DNA of 64,000 nt from Ancylostoma caninum (lineage: Eukaryota > Nematoda > Chromadorea > Rhabditida > Ancylostomatidae). Below, in pieces: positions 35,045 to 47,900 of the stretch. Positions within the stretch are counted from its first letter, which is position 1. Each line of letters starts with the position of its first letter. Made by a program: the position numbers and the translations under genes. Under the pieces are notes generated by a model that saw only the letters and a list, made by a program, of their open reading frames with translations, did no database searches and had not been told where the DNA came from. The stretch is taken from the NCBI GenBank assembly GCA_037903475.1, contig JBAJFG010000621.1, positions 1,178,001 to 1,242,000 of the forward strand. Reading direction: 5' to 3'.

Positions 35045-35816
35045 AAATTATGACGTGTTGAACGCAATATCATCATCTTGATCACAGTATACATATCAGT
35101 GTTGAATGCACAGTACGTATATCATCATCTTGAATATCATTTTGATCCCATCAAGGATCTGTGGGCCTTTACTGGTCATGTCAACGCAATTTACGGCAGC
35201 AGAGAGGAGAACTCCACCTGCACGCCCCTAACGGAGCAGTTTTCCCTTCAGGCACCTAAATCTATGGCGGCTATGAACGACTTTGTCGTCGGGGTTATTT
35301 GAATCAGTTGAAGTAATCGTCACCAAAACAGATCCCAAGAAATGCTAATTCTCACATATAATCTGTCCTCATTCTGATAAAGACTTTTTTATAGGCGAGC
35401 ATGATGTTTTGACGAGGTGTATTTCCTTTCGAAAGCGAGGACGAAATATCTGAATTGGTTTGAAAGCCTTAGACGACGTTTATGGGGCATCCTCAGCAAG
35501 CTCAAGACGATAGTGATATCATCATCATATATACTACAATTCAAGCGGTGTCTTCTTTAAAAACCACGCGATTTCGGAGGAATCCTGTTTTTTTTTTGCG
35601 TCCCCACTCCGCATAACTTCGTTCATTGAGAAGCGAGAGGAACGAGAAGCGCACCGTTCAGATCAGCACGCTCTTTACCTTCCGAACTTACCATTATCTC
35701 TCAAAAATTTTGAAAATCAGAGTCTAGATTCAGCACTTATCTTAATTACACATCCGCAGGGCACGTAGGGTGCGAGATGGTGAGTCGTGACAATTATCGT
35801 TTCTCTTGGTTGCCAC

Positions 35817-36928
35817 CAGGGATGAGCGGAATTCCGACTTCCGACTTCCGAAACTTCCGATATTCCGGTGTTTTTTGGACTTCCGACTTCCGAGTTCCGA
35901 CTTCCGAAAAATGGCGAAAAGAGCCGGAAGTTTTCGGAAGTCTTCGATCAATGCAAGTGGGAAACGGTCAAGAGGTACCCGACCTAATTGGCACCACCCA
36001 TGCAGTGGCTCGGTGGCTGTCAGGAACTTACCGTAACAGTGCTGCATGGCTAATGACAGTGTCAGCTTGTTCTTGTGCTGTCCCTGCTCTAAGCGCCTCC
36101 TATTTTGACTATGGTGAGCTTACGCTGCTCTGTAGAACCTAGCCGATAACCACCCTTGGTTAGATACTGAATAGATTAAGAGCCGGGTCTTCAAAAAAAA
36201 AGAACTTGCGGTGTTTGAAAAAATACATTGCATGGTCTTAATTTTTTTCTCTTTCATTGTACCACTGATGTTGTCAGAACCACTACCCGTTTACTTTGAT
36301 ACGAAACTTCAGACCTATGAAATTCCATGCGAGGAAATCCAAATCTTACTCTATAAAAGACCAGCTCACAAAATATTATCATGGATTCGCGGTTGGAGCA
36401 TACAGTTCGTCTAGCAGCTATGCCGAACTTGCTACAGGAGCTGTGCAGCTGGGCGTAAGCTCTTACGCTGTTGATGAGCTTACCTGCCGTTATTTAGGTC
36501 GGGTACCTCTTGGCAGTGACCCAATGCAAGTGCATTTTATCTCAAGGTTGCCGCTAATTTCGTGCAGTTTTTCAAGTTCTGACTGGCATTTTGTGCACAA
36601 TACGGTAGTCGCAAACCAGAAGTAACGCTTTCTATGCGTGCACTGCTTCCACGCAAGTTTTGCTGTCTTAGATAGAATGTCATGGTGTCAGGGTAGCAAC
36701 AGTCTTTAGATGAAACTATCAAAATGAACGCCAATTATTCTAACAATACATGGTTTACTCCAACTCTAGGTGCCCTTACTATATGCATGTGTATGTATTA
36801 CACACATTGGACTCCTGGTACTTCCGACTTCCGACTTCCGGCACTTCCGATATTCCGGTCTTTTTTGGGGCTTCCGACTTCCGACTTCCGAGTTCCGAAT
36901 TTTTGAATCTGACTTCCGCTCATCCCTG
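35817..36928. mobile_element. hAT-type non-autonomous DNA transposon
   Basis: Ends are CAGGGATGAGCGGAA and its complement TTCCGCTCATCCCTG. Identical 8-bp sequences GTTGCCAC flank it (35809-35816 and 36929-36936), the target-duplication length of hAT elements. Both ends carry clustered ACTTCCG / TTCCGACTTCCG units. A 19-bp inverted pair with AGGTACCCGACCTAA lies inside (about 35968 and 36496). No transposase frame is seen. Confidence 0.88.
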
Positions 36929-37009
36929 GTTGCCACCCATAAATCAGACTAAGAAATTTTGTATAGATCTCATTTTCATGTGCTATGTCAAAGAGATCTG
37001 ACTTTAGTA

Positions 37010-37890
37010 TTAGGGTGGTAAGAAAGTCTTGAGCCGATTTTTTTGAAAGTTCCAGAACTTTTGATTATTGATCGGTACCCATGACCTACCATGTGGTAAT
37101 CGTAGGCCAAAGGGGCTTCTCCATAATAGGCATATATAGTCGAATTGGCTTTCCTAACTTTAATTACGACGTCAATTCCAAAAGAGGTCCTCCTACCCAA
37201 GATCAGTTTTTCCTTCATTGACCACACCGAAAGCAGTTTCTGGAATAACTAATTACTGGAGATGAGAGTTGTGTCCTCTACGATTCTAACATACATCTTG
37301 CCATGTGGCTCCGTCGAGCAGAAGATCCACCAAATCGCACCCCCACCCAAACAAGTGTTTCCTTTGCTACCTCTGGAATTCGCCAGGAATGTCGTATTGT
37401 AAGCTGCTTCCCGCAAACATACAAGATCATCAGTAACACATACGCCAATCAGTTCCGGAAGGTCGCGGATGCTGTTTGAGAAAAACGGCCAAGACGAGTT
37501 TTTTGTACACTTACGCCATGGTGACGCTAGGCCCCATTTTGCTAAAGGGACCCCTGAAAAGTAGGAGGAGCTGGGTTGGGACACGCTTCCCCACTTACCG
37601 TATTCTCCTGACGTCACTTCTGACTGTCACTTATTTCATCCCCTCGAGGCATTCCTGGCTAAGAAAAAATTCAGCAAAGTTGACCATGTTGGAACGGAGG
37701 TCAGCGATTTCTTTGGCTTCCAGTCTTCCCAGTTCTGGGAGAAGGGGAATGCTGACCGGCCCATTAGGTGGGACACAGCAGTGACTAACTGTGGCTATTA
37801 TATTGTTGAGCAAATTCCACTGTGGGCTGAGTAATAAAATAAAGCGCAAAAAAAAGTTGAAAACGGCTCAAGACTTTCTTACCACCCTAA
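37010..37890 (+). mobile_element. mariner-family transposon relic, 881 bp
   Basis: Perfect 27-bp terminal inverted repeats start TTAGGGTGGTAAGAAAG, flanked by TA at 37008-37009 and 37891-37892. The interior encodes a broken mariner transposase: ITGDES (first catalytic Asp) at 37252, then shifted frames with DARPHFAKGT (second Asp, 37523) and PYSPDVTSD (third Asp, 37610), then WEKGN and CGYYIVEQ near 37740-37820. An in-frame TAG (about 37562) and frame changes show it is dead. The N-terminal DNA-binding part is missing. Confidence 0.9.
37252..37834 (+). pseudogene. mariner transposase pseudogene
   Basis: The catalytic D,D,D residues can be placed but only by moving between frames, and the spacing between the second and third Asp is about 29 codons rather than the family norm of 34, implying deletions. 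It cannot encode an active enzyme. Its nearly perfect terminal repeats suggest the copy could still be mobilised in trans, which is inference. Confidence 0.85.
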
Positions 37891-37892
37891 TA

Positions 37893-39310
37893 GATCATGC
37901 TGAGGTAAATGATACCTAACTTGAATGCTAACTTTCTTTCGCATTGTTATTGAAGTGGTGGCCACTTCAATATACCACAAAACTACCAACGATATATCAG
38001 AATTGGCTACTGCCCTTTGTTCAAGAGTAAAAACTACGTGAAGGGATGAGTTTAATAGAATGCCACAGGTTCATTGGACTACATATGTAGATAAAGCGGT
38101 GCAAACGGGGTTTCATTTAATATGAATCCAATATGAATATGCACAACCAAATGACTGTATGAGGAAACGCTAAGATATTCGGAAATAGGTAGCTAAAGAT
38201 AATGGCCTCTTTTTGGTACTTGCAGGAGCACGACCTAAAACCTTCGTTTACATCTGTGTTGGAGGCAAACCCTGAGGCTGTAGGAGTGCCATAGGGAGTC
38301 TTGGGTGATCAAGCATCCGGAGGAGGAAGATTCGGGCATGCGGGTGTACCCCACTAGGCGAAATATAATTGCGGTGAGCGGCAACCGTAAGCTCCGCCTA
38401 TCAGCTATGGGGATCTGAGCTGAAGGACGTCTGGCGCTACTCCTGGCTGTCGGTACCGGCAGAAGGGGTCCGGATTCGTTCCGTCCACTTTGTGTACTAT
38501 CTATAGCATGGGGTTGAATGAATTAAATGCCTAAGCAGAGACGGACATTTGGATGTACATATTAAAGTTTTTAGGACGTGTGATTGAAAGAATTATTCGG
38601 AGAAGCTTGTTGTGAGAAATTGCATGAGTAGTTTATCATATTGCGTACTCGAAATCTGTTCTGCTGCTGAAACTTGTACCCCGTACAAATGTGCCGCTCG
38701 GGAACAAAAAGAAAAAAGAAATTAATTTGTCCTAGTTCAATGTTAAATCCTTATCGTTCCAGTGACTGCTGTTTCAAGCGTATGATTTCGTTTACATGAC
38801 CTCTGCTACGTGGGAGGTGGGGAATTTGTCCTGAGAAATTCGAGGTATTAACACGTCGTATCTCCAGGTGTTACCATCGTGGAAAATCACTGAGGAGTGG
38901 TCCCTTTGGTCCAATGAATCTCGAATGCTAATTTTGACGATGTTGAACACGCGGACCTATGTCGTTGTTGAAATTTGAAAAAAGGTAAAACTCCGTCACC
39001 AGTGGAAAGAATCATTTACCAGGCTGCAAATATTCCTTAACGCGAAGTGCGGTCTAACGCGCTACGGAGAATGGGTTGGCGAATTTTTGAAATTACTTTA
39101 CAATGCATATAAAAATCTTGTATTAGTTCATTTTTAATTGTTTATTTTTAATATTATTTTTTATATAATTTCTATCAATTATTTATTATTATAATTAATA
39201 TTTTTATTAATTTTATTTTCCGTCCCCAAAACGGCGGAGACCCCACTTTTTTCGCACGCCCCCCCCCCTCCCGCCCACTTTCTGCGTCCGCCACTGCTAC
39301 ATATGTACAT
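37893..39310. other. Interior of the large inverted-arm element, unassigned
   Basis: No gene was recognised. A G+C-richer block at about 38240-38510 (for example GCATCCGGAGGAGGAAG) looks like a fragment of a dispersed repeat. At 39090-39300 an A/T-rich stretch followed by CCAAAACGGCGGA and a poly-C run is the inverted counterpart of 49935-50090. Confidence 0.4.
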
Positions 39311-39345
39311 CTGGGGTGGTAGTAATTTGGTCGAAAGTGGAAATT
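39311..39345. repeat. Solo end of the TIR element 1/2 family
   Basis: TCTGGGGTGGTAGTAATTTG followed by GTCGAAA matches the left end of TIR element 2. No matching right end was found within about 1.5 kb, so it is a fragment. Confidence 0.6.
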
Positions 39346-40435
39346 AATAGATAATTTTAAGTGGCATCTAAGTCCGACTTAACATTTCTGATTTGGAGGA
39401 AATTAGCAGGTAATCGTCACACATATAACACGAAATATCAAGTTCAAAACACTCGCTTTCATGAGGATTTGGTCACTCGGCCGCTGGCCTACAATCTGGC
39501 ATCACAACCTTTGAACCACAGCGCGCACGTTTCTGTTATTAAACGATGTTCTTCTTTAACCATAGGGTTATGTAGAACAATGCAAAAACCCATATCATCA
39601 CAGGAATCGAACCTTACGGTAAACCTAACGAGGGGAAACTTTAACTGTCATGACCCACCATCTCGCACCACACGTGCCCTGCGGGCGCGTAATTAAGATA
39701 ATTGCTGAATCTGGACCATGATTTTCGAAATTTTTGAGAGATAATAGTGAGTTCGGGAAGTAGAGCGCGTGCAGATTTGAATGGTGTGCTTCTCGTTCCT
39801 CTCGCTTATCAATGAACGAAGTTATGCGGAGGGTGAACGCAAAAAACGCGAGTCCTCCGAAGTCGAGTGGTTTTCAAAGAAGATACCTATACGCTTCCTG
39901 AATGATGCATTTTAGAGTGAGCGTAAAGGTTCGACGTGCATTGTATAAACCATGCACACTATTCCGTTCCCACCACGCTTCACACTGGGCCGTAGGGGTC
40001 TGAACAGTCGTCGGTGTTCTCTGTATAGTTGCAGTGGCCACCCGTCTTCATGGCCAACGTTCAGGTCAGTATGAACTCTTTCGCTGAATTTTGGCTTATA
40101 TCTGTGTGTTGCTGATGGAATGTGCCTGGAATGAACGAAACCAACATGAAGAAGACTCTGTTCACATCTTATGTTACCCTTTTGAAACTTCCTTGGGTAA
40201 CCACTGATGAGGGGCACCAACGAAGTCTCACTGTTGGTCTAGTTAAACCCTGAAAACAACAGCGACGAAAGCATGTACCTTTGTCATCCTTTATACATCT
40301 TGTTTTAAAAAGTCTTGAGATACTTTTGAAAACTCTGCATTTAATTTTCAATTCTTCAACAATGAAGAAGCAAAAAATACCCAACCCAACGAACGACTTG
40401 ACGACATCTGTTATTTATAACGAAAAGAGTTAACT

Positions 40436-41880
40436 ACATAATCACAGCGCGTTCCCCTAATATACCAGTAGCATAACATTAAATGTATCCCTTTTATTGA
40501 TGTGATTACAGCCGGCAAAATGAAAGCTGCTGCCTTAGTGTCTGTGATGAGTTTTGATAAGCTAAACGATAGCTGACGAAAGCGATGAAAGGCTTTTGCA
40601 ACGAGGCAACAGTGGTATCCAACAAAGCGCTAAACTCGTGACAGCAATACTACAATTATCGACCGTTCATGTGGAGAGTAAGCGAATGGCTTATCCGAAG
40701 TGGTCAAACACCAAACTATCACCACTTACTGTTTGCTATTTTTTTTCTTGCCATTTTGCCCGGCTCTACAGTATACATACTGTATTCAATAGAAACTGAA
40801 AAACTGGGGAATTATCAGCTAAAAACTATTGGGGTAAGTGCTATATGTGATATGAATCCTCGCGCGCTCATTGGTATGCCAATATCAGGCCGTTGGTTTA
40901 GAAAATCAATGATGACTTTTCGACACAAGCGAGCTTTATTAATTTTTTAACACCGCATATTAACATGTTGCATTGTCAGCCGCGTTTTGGAGAGCTATAT
41001 TTCCTTTCGAAAAAAAGGAAGAAATCACTGAATTGGTTAGAAAGCCCTAGACGACTTCTATGGGGCGTGCGTCACTTAGATTACCCAGGGTAAACGTGTT
41101 GAGACAGCACAAATTTCCTTATCGTCAACAAGGGCCTCTATACGCTTACTAGGGTAACCTAAATGATGCAGTCAGGCCCTGGCCAATGCTATCAGATCAG
41201 TACTCTTTTGTGGGAGTTTGCGTCTGAATTTGCGTGTTGTTGAAATTTACCGAAAACGAAACATGAGAGTAAAATAAAGCACCTGACCACAAAGAACGGA
41301 GTAACGACATCTCTGATTCATAGTAGAAGAGATTAGCTCTGCACACTGGGTTCACCAAAATACTAGCAGTATAATATTAAATGCATCCTTTTACTGATGT
41401 AGTTGCAGTGGGCAATTATAAGTCGCGGGAAAGCTGTTGCCGTAGTCTCTGTGATGATTTCAATTAAGCCGTTCAACATGAGCTGGCAAAAGCGATGAAA
41501 TAATTCTGTAGTGAGGCTCGTAGACAGTGGTATCCAACAAAGCGCTAACTCGTGACTGCAATACTGAAGTGAACAAGTGTTTGTCTGGTAGTTAAGCGAA
41601 TTATTAACACAGAATGTTCCGAAACAAACCACAAACTGCTATTGTTTGCTATGTTATTATGATTTTCCCTTGCTCCACAGTATACATGCTGGATTCAATA
41701 GAAAGTGGAGAATTTTCAGCTAAAACTGAGATAAATGCTATATGAAACGGAAATGAATCGCTGCGCGCTCATCGGTATGTTAATGTTCGGCTGTTGGCAG
41801 AGAAAATTAATCATGACTTTTCATCACAAACAAGCTTTATTAATTTTTTTTTGTACTTTCACCTGCATAAAAGAGCAGCA
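40436..41880. repeat. Tandem duplication (two copies, offset about 900 bp) upstream of gene B
   Basis: 40436-40960 and 41337-41850 are diverged direct copies, sharing ACAGTGGTATCCAACAAAGC, CAGTATACAT.CTG.ATTCAA and CGCGCTCAT.GGTATG in the same order. The second copy runs straight into the promoter of gene B. No coding frame is conserved between them. Confidence 0.75.
41866..41873 (+). promoter_or_regulatory. TATA-like box of gene B (CATAAAAG)
   Basis: Same CCTGCATAAAAGAG context as in gene A, 46 bases before the gene B start codon. Confidence 0.55.
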
Positions 41881-41911
41881 CCCACGCAAATAACAGCACA
41901 CCCATCCAGCA

Positions 41912-44900
41912 ATGATGAGCGCCACTTGGCTGGTACGTAAGTTCTCAACCAATATGTTGTAAAATTATATGAACTCGGAAAGTGGTGCTAGATTCAGTAA
42001 TATTAACGCTTGTATCGTACATTGTGGCTAGCATAAATTTCAATATTTGATCAGACAAGACGACTATCTCAACAACACTATCCCCAATTGGCTGTGCGGA
42101 GCACCTAGACAACCATCTAACTTTAAGCAAATACATGATAATTCTCTCCGCCTCACTGATACAAAAAGGTGTATACCTAAGGTCTCGTTATCCCCACCTG
42201 AGTTGCCGAGCCTCCGTGCTAGCACAGGTTTCTCTACCTCATTAATAATCCCACTCCTTCCCATTTGTTGACTATTACCCGGGAGTTGATTTGTGAATCA
42301 GCTATCTTCCAACATTTCCTGAATCCTGTTAATCCCCTTTACCAGAGCCCCATATTGCGCTTTTCGGAGGTACTGGAAGTCCGTTTGTATCCCTGGTATC
42401 TTTCATTTTCCGACTGAAATGATGGATAATAGCACAGGCGATGCGCGAATGGTGGAATGATGAATTCAGTAGCAAATGTGACGGCGAGAGGTTTAGACAG
42501 TGTATTAGGGATTTCGAGGCGGGACGCCCCTCCCCCGTTGGCAATGCTACGGCTTCGTTTCGGTTGTACTAGCTTCTGCCACGTAGACATGCTTCTCACA
42601 TCAAAATGGATAGATGTATTCCGCAGGCGCTACTCACTCGGTTTCTTTTCGTGGGATATGTCCTTACTGCATCTCTCATTCAGGTCACGCGGGGATGGGT
42701 TTTGTAGTCACAAGAATCCGCCTTCTCTTTTGAGAGGTACAGTACACTCAAATGCACAGAATGAACGCTCCATCACGAGTTATTGTGACATTTTCTGAAA
42801 GTAGTTTTGCAATCAAATATTCTGAGTATTTGCTAACTTTCTTCTATTACTCTTAAAATTTGCATGGGGTGCGGGTACACCGAAGGTGGTGGGGCGTCAT
42901 AGTGGGAAAAATACCAAGATACGGGTCTATCAAAGGGGTGAAAGGGTCTGCCGGCGGCCAATGTTCTGGAAAACGCCAAGAAATGGGTCGTCCGACGAAT
43001 AACGGGCCAAATGGCGTCCAATATTTTGGAAAACCCTGAGATACGGGGACGCCGACAAAGAAAGAAGGGGTCCGTCGCGGCCCAGTAGTGAAGAAAATGC
43101 CAAGAAGCGGGTCCACCAATGGTGTAGGGATGCGCCATGTGCTCATTCGTGTCTCAGTCAAGCACCTCTACTTCTTCCTTCTATGAGCAAGCAGAAGCTC
43201 ATTAGATGGAGTATCTGAATAATCCGATGTTTAATTTAGTTCAGGTGGTTATTCGCACTGCATTGCTGAGACCGAATTGTTCACATATGCTAAGGTTACC
43301 TGGAGGATATTTCTGTGCAGAGCTGGGCCCATAAGCGTGCTGTAAATGTAGTGACAAAAAACAGGAAGTTGTGTCATTGTACATACGTAGCTTTACATGT
43401 AGATGTGTGGTGAAAAGTTTTCGCGCAAGACTAGGATCACGAAAAGAGTGGAAGTCCGGGTGTTGGCTAGGCGGGCAGACTGGTAGAATATTTCGTATCT
43501 GAGATTTCGTATTTGAGCTAAGATAATTATTAGTTTAGCCTCTTTGTTAATTTTCTGAGGATTTTGACTGCCACACCCCACTCTCTAGCGTCCCGAAGGG
43601 GCACTATTCTTTTAACAACATCAGAATTTAAAACATAAAGCACTGTTCAATCGTAGCAAGTGCTGTAGCTAGAGGCCAAAGCGCTATGGTGTTGCAATAG
43701 CTTAAGTTCAATGGAAAGACCCTTGAAGAGAAAGACTGGGAAAGACAGAATCTTATAGGAACTACATAAAGCGCCCAATTAAATCACGGCTTACGTTAGA
43801 GAACACACTAAACTGATAGAGTGGACTAGGAATCCTTCAAATCCTCCGTATAGCAGGAACCTATAAATGATCTGCTCCAATCGAACTTTTCCGACCTCGG
43901 TCCCTGTACGAAGCCCCCTTTGATTTTCGCTCTTTCCACGAAGCCCAGCTTGCTCCCGGGACAGCCTAGATTGGGCCTGACTAGGACAGAAGGCATCGAA
44001 TTATGAGACGATTCATACTAGTGGGCGTTCAACGCGCGTGCTTCTTCGTCATGAGGAGCAGACTCAATTACTTGAGTTCCTCGTACGTCTTCTATTTTAT
44101 CAGAAGCGAACAACTCTTCCGTGCTCTTACTTACAGATGTAGATATTAAATATTATTATAGATATTATTATTATAGATATTATATTAAATATTATTATTA
44201 TAGATATTAAATTCTCCATTTTATTGAAAACCAGTTCATTATAGGTAGTTTCGCTTGGACTACTTCAAATAATTTTCACAAGTGGAACAACAAGTGAGTG
44301 ATCGAGATACATTTTTTCTCACTTCCAACCCCACTCCATCCTCCCCTCCCACCCACTTTCTCCCTCACAATCCAAATTTTACAATTATGCATAGATTGTG
44401 TTCATGCAATAAACATGATAACAATTAGGCCATTAACAGTAAATGTTGTTCCAGAATTTGGCTGTAAGAACTCGCTGATCTCCGATGAGTGGCGAGAGAA
44501 GGTCCTTGAGCGTCATGTCGACTATCGAAGGAAACTTGCAAAAGGAGAGCAAGTTGGGAAGAACAACGCAAAGCTGCCCGTCTCCACAAATACTCAGTTG
44601 ATGGTAACTTAGTAATTGATTAGTACATCTTTCAGAATCTGCTCAGCTTTTTTCTACGGACTCACTTTAAGAAACATAATAAGAGTAAACGCGTAGGAAA
44701 AAAAACCGGCTGGGTGATACAGTTTGCAATTTTCGTTCCTGAAGTTCTGGCACCAAAAATGTGTGCCTCTTCGCTGATTCCAAATGTGTTCTAGCCTTCT
44801 CTTCTTGGGAATTTCAGATTGATGGTGATGTATATAGAGCACTTTCAGAGTTCGTTTAACTAATTTTACACAACATCCCCTCTATTTCCAATTGCGAATG

Positions 44901-47900
44901 AGAAAAGATTGCGTAGATTTTAACGTGAGGTAGAGCCGTGACATTTCTTAAGTGCCCTTGTTTTTTTTAGTAAGGGGAACCCTCTGCAGATATTATTTAG
45001 TTAGCAGGCAGCACTCGTGTACTAATAAGAATAGTGTGTGAGCTTTGAATAACATTAAATAGGTTTTAAAAAATCGGCGAGAGAGAAAAGAAAAGGTCCG
45101 AAAATCTATCAAATATTGTCCTATTCAGAGAGCAAAGAGTGAGCGCTTCAAAAATTCGTGCAATTTCAAATTACATCTGCATTAGCAGAATCAGGGCTAG
45201 ACGTTCCATTTTTCTACAGTCACTACAGCGTAAACCAAGATGCAACGTCCTTTTTATCTCTTTGCACCTTTCAGCACTGGGACTGCACGATGGAAGAAAT
45301 GGCCGAAGCTGCTGCAAAAGGTTGTCCCACGGCACCTACAATACCAGAAATTCCAGGCGTCCAGCCGGCTGAGAAATTCGGAGCAATATTTGAATCGTAA
45401 ACCCGTTCATCCCTTCCATTTTTTGCGAAAAGAAAGGCGAGACTTTTTTTTGCTATTATTTGAGGAAAAACGTGAAAGGAAAGGAGTGCAGCTCAATTAC
45501 TACCACAGATACTCTTATTAAAGCATGGTGGAAGGAAGGAGCTAAGAAGCAAACTAATGAACAGATTGTGCCTGATAATAACAAGTTCTCTCAGGTGCGG
45601 CTTCAAAAACCTCTGTTTGTGGAGAACAAATGTTCCTTTCTCAAGCAGTTTTCTCGGTACAAAAATGCTGGAATTTCCCATTTTAGATGGCCTTTTCCGA
45701 CTCCAAAGGCTTAGGATGCACTTACCAGACATGTGGAAGGCAGTTTTACGTGCTGTGCCTCTATAGCCAAGAGTACGTCACCGCTAAATGCTTGGAAGAG
45801 TATCAGTGTTCCTACTGTAAATTATTTCAGTGCGATAACTAAGGCAGCTGCAGCTGGCAATAAACTCTATACAGCGAGCACCAGCAATCCGCCGCTCACT
45901 GACGTTTGCAAAGACTGCGGGAACAATGCTGCTGGCCAGCTGCAATGCGCAAATGCATTGTGCAATCCTCCATACACACCTAGTAAGTATAGTAGTTTCG
46001 AAAATTTGAATTATCTATCGTGAGAAAAGTGATTTCTGTGATCATACCGGTGAGAGTGTGCTAAAAAATTGGACGAGCTGAAGGCAAAGCTACGAAGCAT
46101 ACAGAGTGTCCCAACAGTTTTTGGCCGGCATTCAAGTGCTGCGGAAACTCTAAATGAGAACCAGTGATGGTCAAATTGGGAGAGTGATTTACCAGGCCCA
46201 CTGCCAACAAAAGGCAAAGGCACTCTTGCTAAATTACCTTCCTAGTTTGGTCGTGATCGCACCCTATATAACGTTTTTCGCTGCACTTGAACCCCGTCCA
46301 AGGATATTTGGGTCACCATGTGCATTATCTTGCAAAAGATTCTGTATTATTCTAAAAAGGAAAACGAGAACCTTGAATGGCAAGATTGAAATTGGTAGGA
46401 ACTAAGTATGTACATAGGTCTGCAGAAAAAAAAACACGACAACGAAAGAGGGAATTTTGTGGAAAATGGTAGAGCACGCACACATGTACAACTCGATGGT
46501 TGGAATATTGCTCTCTGTTTTAGTTATTAATACAAAAGGCACAGTCTGCCCTACATGTACGAAGGATGTAGCAGAAGACGTAAGGGCCACAGCCTTGGAC
46601 ATGCATAACTACTACAGGTAAGGAGTAGAAATGCAATTCACTAACGAACTCAGCATTAATTTCCAAGAAGAAATCAATGCTACGTTTAGGAGTGATCTGC
46701 TCTTGTTCTAGGAGGCTTCTTGCTACAGGATGGGCAAAAGACAAAAAGATCCAGTATGCGAAGCCAGCATCACAGATGAACGCCCTGGTAAAATCGTCAC
46801 GATTACGTCTTGTGCATTTAACTAACGCAACAAACTCAGGTGTACAACAAAGATCTTGAAGACAAAGCTTTCGACTACGTTAACCCCAACCCCGCTAACC
46901 AACAACCTTGTCCAACAAAACAAGAAGGTGATATTGGTGAAAACTTTTGGTCGGGAGTCTACACACTGACACACGTCGAAGCCATGAAAGAGGTACACAT
47001 GATATAACTTTTACAAAATAAACCTGAATTGTTCGACACCATAAAGAAATTGTGAACTACGTCTGCCTCCAATGAATAAACATGCGTTACGTTTCAAATT
47101 CTCAATCGCTCAGGCAATAAAATCTTGGTGGGGCCCATTGGAGTCAACTGGGCTTGGTGACAACCTTGAGTACACAGCGGATATGCAGCAAGGAACGTTC
47201 AAGTACTTCGCCAATGTAAGTTATATCGTTCGTTTACGAACTTCTCACTTCCACTAGTCTGAGATTCGATATCAACTTTGGTACCTCTGCTCCCTTCTAA
47301 GTGAACTTTTATTTGGGAAGTGTTACGATGGAATGTTCATACCTTCACAGAAATAAACAAAAGGAATGTAGTCTCATGCGAATAATATCAAGTGTCCAAC
47401 GACTTCTAGGTTGCCTACGACCAGACCAAAAATATGGGCTGCGCAGTGAGAACATGCGATCCACAGGGAATCACTGTGGTAGATTGCCGCTACGACACGT
47501 AAGTTTGTTTACTCTTTGTAAATATTTAAATAGGATGCCATCATGTTATGTAAAGTTAAAGCTGCTGAATAAGCTCATTTATACATAAAGATCCTTAATA
47601 TAAGAGCGGAGGGAAAGAAATGATTCTATTCAAACGGAAATATTCGTGAACGTTCAACGTCAAAGCACTTTTTCGTTGCTAGAATAGCTCATTAAATGAA
47701 TGTCGTCCAATAGGACATTGAAAACCTACGTCCAATAGGACACTGAAACCTTTGTAAATATTTAAATAGGATGCCATTACGTTACGTCAAGTGAAAGCTG
47801 CTAAATAAGCTCATTTATACATAACGATGCTTGATAAGAGAACCCTTGTAAATATTGAAATAAAACACTGAAACCTTTGTAAATATTTAAATAGGATCAA

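Larger units (their letters stand above)
35547..39887. mobile_element. Large element or relic with about 250-bp inverted arms, carrying younger insertions
   Basis: 35547-35808 and 39640-39887 are inverted copies. Shared strings include TCTTCTTT.AAAACCAC, CATAACTTCGTTCATTGA, GAGAGGAACGAGAAGC and GCAGGGCACGT followed by GGTGCGAGATGGTG. Outer sequence on the right (TATACGCTT) matches 41146 without the insert. The arms enclose a hAT-type element (35817-36928), a mariner relic (37010-37890) and a partial TIR-element end at 39311. Exact ends, target duplication and superfamily are not determined. Confidence 0.55.
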
